64,000 nt of DNA from Thozetella sp. PMI_491 (lineage: Eukaryota; Ascomycota; Sordariomycetes; Chaetosphaeriales; Chaetosphaeriaceae): NCBI GenBank assembly GCA_021432635.1, contig MU270086.1, positions 279,834-343,833 of the forward strand. The letters run 5' to 3'. The notes beneath the pieces were generated by a model. That model saw nothing but the letters and a program-made list of their open reading frames with translations. It ran no database searches and was not told the DNA's origin. How positions within the stretch are numbered: the stretch's first letter is position 1; the number at the start of each line of letters is the position of its first letter. This document shows, piece after piece, positions 14,081 through 24,900 of the stretch. The translations under genes and the position numbers were made by a program.

Positions 14081-15313
14081 GAGAGGTGCTCTCGCAACCC
14101 TCGCAAGTCACAGTACGGATCCATGTATTGTACACTATATTCTCTTGCCTGTGAGCCCCCCCTCCCCCGGGCTCTAGTTTAGGAAGATGTTGCGCTGAAA
14201 ATCCGCCATCGCCTTGAGAGAGACCGATGCCAAATATACAGTCACCTTATTAGCATCCTGAGCCCGCTGTCGAGCGTCACCACATCTTTTTGTTCCCACC
14301 TCCCCTCTCTTATTCACCCTTTTGTGTTTTTTTTCTACCCCCTCAAAACCGCCCTCGCTTTCCGACCGATCGGCAGAACGTTCGAGGACGGAGGAGAGCC
14401 CCCAAGCAACACGAAGGGAATAAGATATCAAGGGCCAGAAGGGAAGAAGAGGGAAGAGAAGAAAAAAAGAGAGAGGCACAAGGACGGACAGAGCGTCGAG
14501 GACTTTGCCTGGATTGCATCGGCGGCGTCGAATTATTGTCCGCTGGTTTTGGCTAGGACACGCCTTTCCTCGCCCTTTGGCTCTGTCTACTGCCTACAGC
14601 ACTGCCGTTCGCTGGCCTCACCTCACCCGTTCAGCTGACGCCTCGATCATCAAGGCTGCCCAATTCGTGGTGCCGTCGACGACATAACGCCTCCCACAAC
14701 ACCAGGTCTCTTGCATCGCCATCGGTGGTCTCTGTAACTGGTGTGTGCCCCCCCCGGTAACCAATAGCACTACGGTGACTTGACATTACTGATCCCCTTA
14801 TTCTTCTTGTTTCAGCACTATCCGGTAGCTCGCAAATGAACTGGTCTTCGGACCTTTTTTAGTGGCGCGGCGCATTCTTCTGCTGGTCCTTCCCCCTAAG
14901 CCCCCCGGGACACGAAACCGAGGCCCCTCTCATAAGGCCAGCCCGTCGCTCGCACACTCGCATGCCCATCGCGTTTCCGCACCTGCTAGCGTGCCCCCCG
15001 CCCCCCTATCCAACACTAAGGCGAATGCCTCGGAATCCCCGGTCTGCGACCTTGGTTTGACGCTTTCTTCTGTCGACCCGGACAGTAGCTGCGGCTAGGG
15101 CCTCCCTTCGTCTGCCCCGGACGTCACTGGAGCCATCCTTTTTCGGGCCCGCCTGCAGATTCGTCCCGTGCACAAGCGCCCTTGTCCAGCTCGCCAGACA
15201 CGGAAGCTAGTGGCGAGGCGCCAGAGGACTTCTTCTGTTCTCAGCTTGCCAAGCCGATCCCTCCTTTTCCCCCTTCCGCCACACATTGACAGGAATTCGT
15301 GCGGCCTCAGACA

Positions 15314-17458
15314 ATGGTGATCCCTATACCCCAGTCGCGGTATGCACCGGCGAGGGACTTTAACAACCCTTTGCCTCCCATATGCGACGACGATGGGTAC
15401 CGCTCCTTCGGCGACTCGCACCGGTCAGCAGGCTTCCCCGATCCCCTCTCGCCCTCCTCAGCATCGCGCCCCATGTCGATACAGAACCGCCAATCCCAGG
15501 TCGATGCACCTCCTCCGTTGCCGCCGCCTAGGTTCGTTCCGATACTAGGGCCTCTCGACCCTCAGTACCAGACCAAAGACCACTTCGGCCGGGAGAGGAA
15601 CCTCGACAGCCCATCGGGAGACTCGTTCGAGTTGAGCTTCAGCCGCCGCCCGTTCCTACCCAGCCGCCCCGATGATGAAGGCTACCAAAGCTACGAGAGC
15701 ACAAGGTCCGTTTCCAACGCGCGCCCCATTTGAGCCGGCTGTTCTTTCCCTCTCCAACCTGCCTGCTGGTGTTGAGGCTTACCAGGCTTGCTAATACTTA
15801 TACGCTACCTCACAGGTCTCCCTTAGACTACCCTTCTCCTATCGGGTCCCAAACGTACCAAAAGTTTCGGCCGAGCAATGCTGGTATCGACAGCTCCATG
15901 ATCAACAAGCTCAATGGAGCCAGGAAGCTCAATAACAGGTCGCCCCCGAGGCGGTCTGGGCTCAGCATGTCGCTGAACGAGGCACCGACCGCCCGTGCTA
16001 ATCACAGCCAGCTTGCGCCGATCTCTCTTCCTCACCGGACGAAGCAGGGTTTTCTCGACTCGCCCAGTGGTTTCACCAAGTCCCCCGTGCTGCTCTCCGC
16101 CGTGTCTCCGAGGAGTGGCCCGTTCAACTACGTGCCACCCGAACCCACCGACTACCGGTCTCCGGCGGGCACCGACGTCAGCGAGCTCGAGCGCTCCCCC
16201 ATCCCCAGGAGTCGGAGGACAAACAGTGGCTCCGTGCCAGACGATGCCACAGTCTCTACCCAAGGGAGCTTCGAGATGGTCCGCGACGATGAGTCCGACT
16301 TCCCAATGGACGAGACAGCTCGCCTGCGCAGCCTGTACATCGAGGACCAATCGCGGGAGCGGGAGTTTTACCAGTCGGGACAGAAGCGTCGCGCCTCGTC
16401 GCCCCCCTGCGACGATGGCCCTCTAGCGAGCGACCAGCTTCGGCGGCGGGACGGCGGGATGATGTCGCGGGGCTCGCCCACGCCCCGACTGAGCGTCATC
16501 CCGCAGGGTTCGTCTCTCTCGAGCCTTTCCTCTGCGGGCCGGAGCGGGAGCTACGCAACGGCCAGCAGCATGACGAGCATGAACTCGTTTGGCCGGAGGT
16601 CGCCCACCGGTCTCTCCCAGGGAGGCATGTCACCCGCCGATCCGAGCAGCCCTTACGCAACCCCGATCAGCATCACCACCTCCCCGAGGTCGTCAATTGG
16701 CGGGCGGTCGGCGATCATGGCGCAACCGCAGCCTCACCAGCGGACCCTTAGCATCGAGCAGGCCATTGCGGCGGCCGCGCACAGCAGCCGGACCTCGCAG
16801 CGCAAGGTTGAACTACCGAGAAACAGCGTAGCGGCGAAGCTCAAGGGGCCATACATGTGCGACTGCTGCCCGAAGAAGCCGAAGAAGTTCGAGACGGAGG
16901 AGGAGCTCAAGTACGTCGTTTCCCCCGCCTAGTACTACCATTACATACTCTTATACTTTCGCTTTTTTTTTTTGCGCAACATGAGCTGACTTGGCATGCA
17001 GTGCCCACACGGCGGAGAAGCAGTACGAGTGCTCGTACTGCGGGAACCGGTTCAAGAACAAGAACGAGATGGAGCGTCACCAGAATTCGCTCCACGTGCG
17101 GAGGCACAGCTGGTCCTGCTCGGCGCTCACGGGCTATGAACGAGCGTTCCACGACAGCACGACGACCCCAGGAGACGCTGACACGTGTGGCTACTGCGGC
17201 AAGGAGTTTGAGAGGACCGGTCCCGCGGGCGACCAGAACGGACGGTTCATCACCGACAGGGACTGGGAAGAGCGCATTGTCCATCTCCAGGAGGACCACA
17301 AGTTCCGAGAGTGCAACTCGAGCAAGAAATTCTACCGGGCCGACCACTTCCGCCAACATCTGAAGCACAGCCACGCCGGTACCAGCGGGAAATGGACAAA
17401 CATGCTCGAGAACGCCTGCATGATGGAGGAGGAAGCGCCCACCCCCATGTCCAAATAA
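15314..17458 (+). CDS. C2H2 zinc-finger protein, putative transcription factor
   Basis: Three exons: 15314-15705, 15816-16910 and 17002-17458, giving 647 residues. Intron 1 has a CTAAT branch site and a CACAG acceptor; intron 2 has a GTACGT donor and a GCAG acceptor. Residues 1 to about 470 are a long, probably disordered Ser/Pro/Arg-rich region. A C-terminal array follows. The first finger (Cys479, Cys482, His498) is split by intron 2. The second is a classical finger, Cys506-x2-Cys509-x12-His522-x4-His527. After it come further Cys/His-rich segments, including a CGYCGKEF unit and the block HKFRECNSSKKFYRADHFRQ, ending in HLKHSHAG. This arrangement is typical of a fungal C2H2 family of presumed nuclear DNA-binding regulators; targets are unknown. 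The ATG at 15314 is the first in frame, and only a GTG lies just upstream. The exon structure is well supported; the biological role is not. Confidence 0.88.
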
Positions 17459-20400
17459 GCTCCGCGTGCACCTAGCAAACAAGGGGAAACCAGGGAAAAC
17501 AAAAGGTATCCATACGCTATGGACAGACGGACTCGGCGCCGACAGCCCGCGGCAAACACTGGTTTCGATGTGCAGTCGAGAAACCGGCGCGGCGAGGGCT
17601 CCCAGGGCAGCGGCCCTGGGCCAAAGACTACCAATGCCCCCGCCGTTGCCATTTGCTTGGTTTTACGAGACAAACTACCAACAATGGCTCCAGAGCCCAA
17701 GGAAGAGCTTCCGCCGGTTAGGCAGGTGGCCCGCAGCTATGGAGCGGTGGAGCCTTGGGGACGGACTGGGGGTTCATTCTTCAACTTCCAATTGGGACAT
17801 TTACGCTCAACGACGCAGCGAGAGACTGGGCGGAGCCAGAATGCGGAGCGCACAACTAGAGGGGGAGCAGCCAGGGCCTGCACGCGTGCGGCGTAGGGCT
17901 CCTCTCGAGTTGGCCAAGCTCGATATTTGGCAGGTCTTTGGCAGTGCAGTGCAGCAGCGACAGAAGGAACCGACTGCCGCCCTAGCGCGGGACCCCTAAG
18001 ATCTCCCTGTCTTCCATCCGTCGATTCGATTTCCGAGTATGGCCAGTGTGGGCTGCCAGCGTCGCATAACCCCTACTTCGCCGAGCGGCACGTCGGCTAG
18101 GACATGAGCGTTTCTTTAGCGAGACCCCTCGAGAGACCGCTTAATTTTTTATTTTTTGGTCACCTTGCCTCGATCCGCTGCAGCTTGTTCTCTCCCCTAG
18201 GGTAAGGGGCCCCACCGCTACCTCGCCAACTAAAAGACTTCGCAACATATGGCGCTCCGGATCCCAGGTGAAAGGGTCTAGCTGCCTCGCCGCAAGGGTA
18301 AACGCGGGCACGGGAACAGCCGCCTTGACGTCGAGTCTGTGGGAAATCCCTTCCCCCCCTTGGCTTCCCGCTTACCGCTCACGACAATCAACCGGGTCGG
18401 CCCAGTCGATCTCGTTTCCGCCAACACGATGCACCCCTGATTGGCATGGCCTCGCTGCTGCTCCTCGGGCCGCCAGAAATCAAGCTACGCACCGTCTCGC
18501 CCCGCAGGTTCTGCAGCATGTGGCTACCTGCCACTGGGTCCGCTGACCTCACGCCAAGTCAGCGGCGCATTCACCACCCATTGCTTGCTGCACGCTGCCA
18601 GGCCTTCGGCCCTGCACGCACGTCCAACCAGCTCTCGCTGAGACGGCCCTGCGCCCTTTCTGCGCGGCCGCCCACACCCCTCCTCCTCTCCCCCATCTCT
18701 CGCCCATCCGTCCTGCCGACCGCGTCGCATCGCCGATGTTAACACACGTAGCGACACCACCGGCCACCGCTTGTCCTCCGGCCGGATTTCCTCTTGCGGA
18801 CCGCGCTGTTGGCTCCGCTTCGCAGCGCTGCCGCCGCCTGCATTTTCATGGTCTTCTGTTCGCACCCCACCCCCTCTTCCCCCACGATTGGTAATCCTGC
18901 CGATTCGAGGCCGCCCGCTTGCTCCGCTACTACAGCGCAGGCTTGGGAGACTAGCACCTTTGCGCGATACGAACCATGCTACCCGCCATTGACCGCCGCG
19001 CTTCCCACCCGCCCTAAAGTGGACACAATCCGCTGGTGCCCTTCCCCGTCCCGGCAATTTTTACGCACCCGACAGTTTGCATTGGCTCCTATGCACGCCT
19101 ATGTGTCGATGCAGCTAGTCTCGACGCAACCTCGACTTTTCACGCCGTCCGTTTTTTTTTTCTTTATTCAGAGGGGGGAGGGGCAAAAAGAGGGAGAGAA
19201 AACCATATCCGTTTTCTACCGGCATTGGCGTTATCGCTTCATCGCAGCTGCGACTGCCAGCGTCTCGACTCGCAATTTGCCCCAAGACCGCCCATAATAC
19301 CCGCCTTTGGACCCAAAGGGCACATTCAAAGCATCGGGGGAACTTGGGACTCGCATTTTAGCGCCAACAAACCATCAAATAGGCGAGAGGCTCGCCCTTG
19401 CGCATTCGTTTTTACCTTACCTCGCGCTGGAATGGGCCACTCACTGAATCTGTGGATATGATTTAGAGGGGGAGTTTGGGGACAAATATTCGCATCTGGT
19501 TAGAGCCAAGGATGGCGGCTAGGTTGCTTCTGGTCTCTCCTTTCTCTATTCTTCCGTTCTTTTTCTTTTCTGTCGACTTCCTCGGGTAGCTGTCTGCCCT
19601 TGTTCTTCTTGTACCCTTGTGTGGATGTCGGTTTCCGTCTTGTCTCTTATTTCCTTTTTGGAGGGGGGCCTACTTGGAAGCCCTGCCGCTCGTTGGTTAT
19701 GCATGCTCACAGGATTTGTGGCTGGCTTTGTCTACGCCTGATCTGGTCACCTGGCTGAAGCATTTGTAGCGTGGGGCGATACCCATGGTGATCAAGAGTC
19801 ATCTCGTCATTGTTAAAGAGGAGAGCGGTTTGCGGGAGGCATGGAGACCTGCCGGCTGGAGCAACCACAATGGGCCACTCCACGGTGTGGTGCTCAAATT
19901 GGGAGGAAAGGACCACCGCCATCGGCTATGCATGATGTATGTGATTGCTTACGGGACAAAGGACAAAAAGGATGGGAGGTAGTTCACTGATGGCAAATGA
20001 GACCAAAAGCGATTTGACGTTGACTTCCGGAACCCCCTTCTATAACATTGCCGAGCGTGACTATTGTCCGATGCGACTGAGACGCCTAGAGGTAGGTCTC
20101 GTATATCGCAACTGATGGCTAAGCCGTATCAAGTTGGCCAGATGCGGTGACCTAAAGAAGGTGGGCTGCACTTGCCCCTCCCGCTGACTCACACCGATGG
20201 CAGCCAGGCAGGCATGGCACACCCAAGGGACTCCACGTCTCAGGCAAGGTGACTGCCTCGGCTTCCGCACTCTCTCGTTGCTAGCCAAATCCATATTCGT
20301 CTACATCATGAGTTGAGGTACAAGATACAGGCTGCTTCCTCATCCACGACCTAGGTTCCCGCCCCAAGATTGCCACTCGAGGACCTTTTCGGAACCTTTG

Positions 20401-20560
20401 GGCGTAGCTCTTAACTTGACGCGGGGCCCACGAGATACCCCGCCTCTGGCTTGGATAGATTAGTGGGGGAAGACAACCGAGGGAGAAAAAAAAAAATCGA
20501 TCTGGCACGAACTATCAAAGACGAGACACACGACAACGCCACGGCGATTTGTCTCTAGGA
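17459..20560. other. Intergenic region, no gene seen
   Basis: Three kilobases between the zinc-finger gene and the Yvh1 gene. It contains T-rich and pyrimidine-rich tracts (18141-18160, 19150-19165, 19537-19660) and an A11 run at about 20486, roughly 65 bases before the Yvh1 start codon, which is a plausible nucleosome-free promoter element. Open frames here are short and of non-coding character. Confidence 0.55.
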
Positions 20561-21906
20561 ATGGCGCTGAATCGTATCGACGGGAGGGAAAACCTCTATG
20601 TCGGAGGGTAAGTCTCTCATCGCACTTCATCCGCCCCCTTTATCCTAGCCGCCCTCCCACACACCATACTACCTAGGCGACAGTCTCGTGTTTCTCGTGT
20701 TTACTTTTATTACCCCGCCCTCCTCCCCCTTTTCCTCTGCGAGCCCGGGGCTTACACAGGCCCAGTGTCTTTGCCTTTCGCAATACGCGTACGTTGGAGG
20801 AGACCAAGATCACCCATGTCCTTTCCGTCATCAAGTACTCCGTCCAGGGCTTGGTGGACCAGAACGGTCTTCCACGCAGGTATCAGCACCTTAGCATAGA
20901 CATCGACGATGTGGAGGATGAAGACATCCTAGTGCACCTGCCAAAAATGGTACGCTTCATAGAAAGAGGCCTCTATGGAGATGCCGCCTTTCCGGATGAC
21001 ATATCCCCGCCGCCTGCTGCTCCGGAGAGCAGGCCCGCTGACGGGAGCGCCACGGCGAAGGGGGAGAGTCCGCCCGGTGCCGTATTTGTACACTGCGCGA
21101 TGGGCAAGTCCCGCTCCGTCTCGGCCGTGGTTGCGTACCTTCTCTGGAAATATCCTCACCGCTTCGGGCGTGCTGACCCGACCACCACAGCCCAGACTGC
21201 AGTGTCCGAGGCATTGAAGTGGGTGCAAACTTCGCGGCCCATAGCGGAGCCTAATCCTAGCTTCATGCGGCAGCTTGAGCTGTGGTGGGAATTGGGCTGT
21301 CCCACAGAGAGCGATAACGCCGTCGAAGACAAGCCTGCCTACCAGCGTTGGCTGTATAAGCGCGAGGTACAGGAATCCGCCAGAATTGGCAAGGCCCCGG
21401 ACTGGCTGAGGTTCGAGGATGAGGAGGAAGAGGGGTCGACGAGAAGGCCGGGGACCTCCGAGAATGGAGGCAGTGGGCTGAGCCTCCGGTGCAAGAAGTG
21501 CCGGCGTGTGCTGGCCACAGGACCGTTCGTGGTGCCGCACCAGGGAACGGGGAATGCCGCCCAGGCCTGCCCGCACATTTTCATCGAGCCCCTGTCTTGG
21601 ATGCGGCCGACGCTGGAGCAAGGGACACTGGACGGCCGGCTGGCATGCCCGAACACTAAGTGCGGCGCCTCGATAGGACGATACAGTTGGAAGGGGTTCA
21701 AGTGCGGTTGCGATGAGTGGGTCTGTCCGGCATTCTCGCTTCAGAGGAGCAAAGTAGACGAGGTTCGGACCGCCCCCCACGGGCCAAGCCAGGCCAGCAA
21801 GATCACGCAACGATTCGCGGCCCTGAGCATCCGCAATCCGCCCCGCTCCTCCCCGAACACGGAACCGGCACCTCTCAACGGGGCTATCCCGAAGGAAAAT
21901 CTCTGA
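20561..21906 (+). CDS. YVH1: Dual-specificity protein phosphatase Yvh1
   Basis: Two exons, 20561-20607 and 20766-21906, give 395 residues. The N-terminal half is a dual-specificity phosphatase domain; the signature HCAMGKSRS places the catalytic Cys at 126 and the phosphate-binding Arg at 132. The C-terminal part is the Yvh1-specific zinc-binding domain, with cysteines near 258, 261, 310, 315, 329, 331 and 336. In yeast and humans Yvh1 acts in the cytoplasm and nucleus to release Mrt4 from pre-60S particles so that the ribosomal stalk can be installed. The zinc domain, rather than catalysis, is essential for that role. The start gives MALNRIDGRENLYVG, a usual Yvh1 opening. The acceptor is ambiguous: CAG at 20757-20759 or CAG at 20763-20765, six bases apart, and I chose the second because it reads YVGGVFAFRN. 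Length and domain order fit the family well. Confidence 0.93.
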
Positions 21907-24900
21907 AAGACGGTGCTCCCGTCCTGCAGCTCGCTAATCCTCCTCCGCCCTCCCTACCTACTCGTGCTCTCCATACACTGCACGCCCAGATCGTTAGAAC
22001 AAAGGCAGCTCGAGGGCGGGCCTGAGCCACAACAAGGAACGATGCTTAATGTCTTCGCGCTGCTGCGACGCAACTCGTTTGCCTCCCGGTAGAATAGCAG
22101 TCCCTAGGCAAGCGCCTGGGCCTTCGCTGCACCTTGGCATCACATTCCGGCACGGCCACCGGCGCTCCGTCTGCCGTCACTCAGCTCGCCGCTCCCTGGC
22201 TTGTCAGCAGCAGGCCCTCCACATCTTAGCCCGTCTGCTGGTGTAGATAGCACAGCTGCCCCACAACCCAGCCAGCCCCCGCTCAGGCAACGTCCTTGTT
22301 AGACGCGGCCTTTTGCCCTAGGGCTTACCTGGTTTGCCTGATCGGTCATCTCTGTAGCTCGCTAGTACAGAAGTTCGCCTCTCCCACTCGTGCGCATGCT
22401 CTTACTCAAATGAGGTTTCAACCCTGCCAAGAAACGAGACCAACGATGCATGCCGATTACGAGTGGCCGATATTGGATACGCTCTCGATGTAGTAAAGAA
22501 TGTGCACGGGTACGGAATCCGGCCCGTTGGCGTGGTTCGAACACGGAGCCCTCGCCGCTCGTCTTATTTCGAGGCAAGCCTTCTGACAATTCTGCACTAG
22601 GGCAGGGGCGTTCCTCTACAGCACCAGGGCAGCCGCATCAAAAGAACTATTGCCGTTGCTGACGCAATGCTGATGAACGTCAGAAGAGCTCGGGTTGTTG
22701 CGAAAGAGGCCGAGGCCCGGCACGGCCAAATTTCCGTGGCTATCCGAGCCGTGACGGCGTGTTCCAAAAGGAAATATCCCGGTCTCTTGTATACTTCCCT
22801 TGCGAGAGACAGCTTGCAGATTGGCCATCCCCTATTTGTACCTAGTTGATCGGAGCATTTCCCGACTGTTTCGGCACTGATTCGGACTGCAACGTTTAGC
22901 AGGGCTCGGAGCATCGGTGGAAGCTCTTCTCGCCTTACGTCAAAAAGGCCATCTTACCTTGAGCGCTCACCGAGCGAACCCCTGTCATACAGCGTGAGAG
23001 ATCTGGCATGGGTGACACACCGGGCATCGCTCCGAATTAGGGTATGATGGGAAAGGGTTGTCGGCGAGCTTTGCATCTGTTGCTGGCAGGGATCTTGTTC
23101 TGCGCGTGGGCTATCGCTCGCTCTCTCCACTCCTACTTACCACGATAATGCCGTCCATGGGTGTAGCATAATTCCGGTCTTGCCCAGTCAATTCCGTCAA
23201 CATATACCCTAAAGGGCTAGCGGCTGTCGCGATGTGGGCGAGAAATAGATTCATGTCTTACACCAAAGCACACGGGACGGCATCTGCTCTACATGGATAG
23301 AATTTCCTACCAAGGGCATTCCGGCCACAATGGAGAGCTTAGATGCGGACACCGGGGCGAACATGGGGGTTAAATCATACTATAGTTACGTAAGCTATAG
23401 CCAGCAATGTGTATTATGTTGATTTTCATCTCCCATGTTCCCATGTGAAGGCTCGTAGAGTTATCATTGCGCTACATGGAGTTCAGTCACCTTCCCATTA
23501 AGTGCCGGGCCGGAATCAAGCAAGTTGGCAGTCCCAACTTGGACAAAATCATCGAGCTGTCCAACAGAACCGGTCCCTCCCGTCAGCGCGTCACTATCGA
23601 TAATGGGACCACATTTGGACGGAAAGAATGCAAGCAGTGAGACGACGCCTACATTATTCGGTGTACCGGGCCTGTTTGATAAGTAAGGGACACCATAGGC
23701 CGCCCTCGTTCCGGAGCAAATCACGCCGGGGTGCCCAAACTAACTCCTCTTTCCAATCAGAATCAAAGAGCGTCCAGCCTTCTCGGCAACTCGGGGAAGC
23801 TGCAAACACTCGCCCTGGCGGCGTGCGTCCTCATGACTACCGGCTACCCTCCACCTCACTCTGCCGGCCGAAGATCATGGGAGGCACATGGCTGGAGACG
23901 ATTCCTGTCAGCACGGCCAGGGCCTGTATCCGCACGATGACGGGCCGTAAGACGGCGGCGCGTAAGCAAGAGCGAGCAGGCAAACGGACGGGGCCAGCCT
24001 ATCACCCAGTAAAACCAGCAATAATCGGCGCCTGGGCCGCCCCCAACTGTAGTGAGCACACACTGACAATGCCGGCTCGCCTTAGAGGTCCTCCCAGCAG
24101 CATTAATGATGAGTTTATCCCTCCCCGCTCTCGACAAGCCTGTCCTCACTCTCCCCTATGCTCCCATCTCCCATCTCGCGTGAGCCCATGACTCATCTCA
24201 CACACAAGTCGCGAGTTTCTCAGTCGACTATGGCAAAAGAATGGTAGAGGGCATCGCGGTGCCCTGCCCTGACAGGGCTGAGTTCTACCCCGGTTGCCTC
24301 TCGGCGAAAAGGTCCACACCGGGGGGACAGCGACAGCATGCAACCCGAGGCAGGCAAGGGATGGAGGAGCGTAGCCAGATCGGGAAACAAATCAATAGAG
24401 GAGATAAAATGTATTCTAGCCTTTGTGCTGACATCACGGACGGAGGTACTGTGACATGTACCCATCAGCTGTGCCCGGGATCTGAAAGGGGGTGTCGCTA
24501 TCCGCAAGCGCCGCCGACTCACCTAACCCAACCCCCATATCACTCCTTTTGACCACCTCGAATGGTTCTTCCCTGTTGGTCTTAGCCAGCCAATTTTTTT
24601 TGAAGGAAAAAAAAAAAAAAGAAATGCTCCCCCTCCTCCCCTCCCCTCTCGAATTTTCTTGCCCTAATGGCCGTCTCCACACGCTCAGACCGCCAACAAC
24701 CCCTCCTTTCCCGGTCCGTCGGCATCCATCTATATTTGCCAATCGCGGAACCGGAATCAAGGTCTGTTGAAGCTGTTTGTTGGGCGGGGAGGGGGTGGCT
24801 AGCTCTTGAGAGCTTTGAGGAACCGTTCAATAGCTTAACGGTCTGGAAACTGAACCAGACTGTCGGGTCCATTGGCTTCAACGGAGTTTTCTTTGCTTAA

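Larger units (their letters stand above)
1..15313. other. 15 kb region with no supportable gene
   Basis: No reading frame here resembles a known protein family. The longest open frames (about 240, 190 and 175 codons, minus strand) are low-complexity Arg/Ser/Pro/Gly-rich translations typical of GC-rich non-coding DNA, and none continues sensibly across GT...AG signals. The stretch holds homopolymer runs (A15 at 7087-7101, A16 at 11965-11980, T16 at 12393-12408, G35 at 14045-14079), pyrimidine-rich tracts such as 9401-9580 that look like fungal promoter or leader sequence, a (GA)n tract and an 8-base tandem repeat. I saw no tRNA with matching A and B boxes and no transposase or reverse transcriptase motif. 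A short multi-exon gene or a non-coding RNA could still be missed. Confidence 0.6.

Noticed and set aside
22505-22560. tRNA-like GGTTCGAAC with a short stem
   Set aside because: Only a 4-base stem forms around the loop, the B-box consensus GGTTCRANNCC is not met, and no matching A box or acceptor stem exists on either strand.
23628-24191. 187-codon plus-strand frame
   Set aside because: Arg/Pro/Ser-rich composition typical of chance frames in GC-rich DNA, with no conserved motif.
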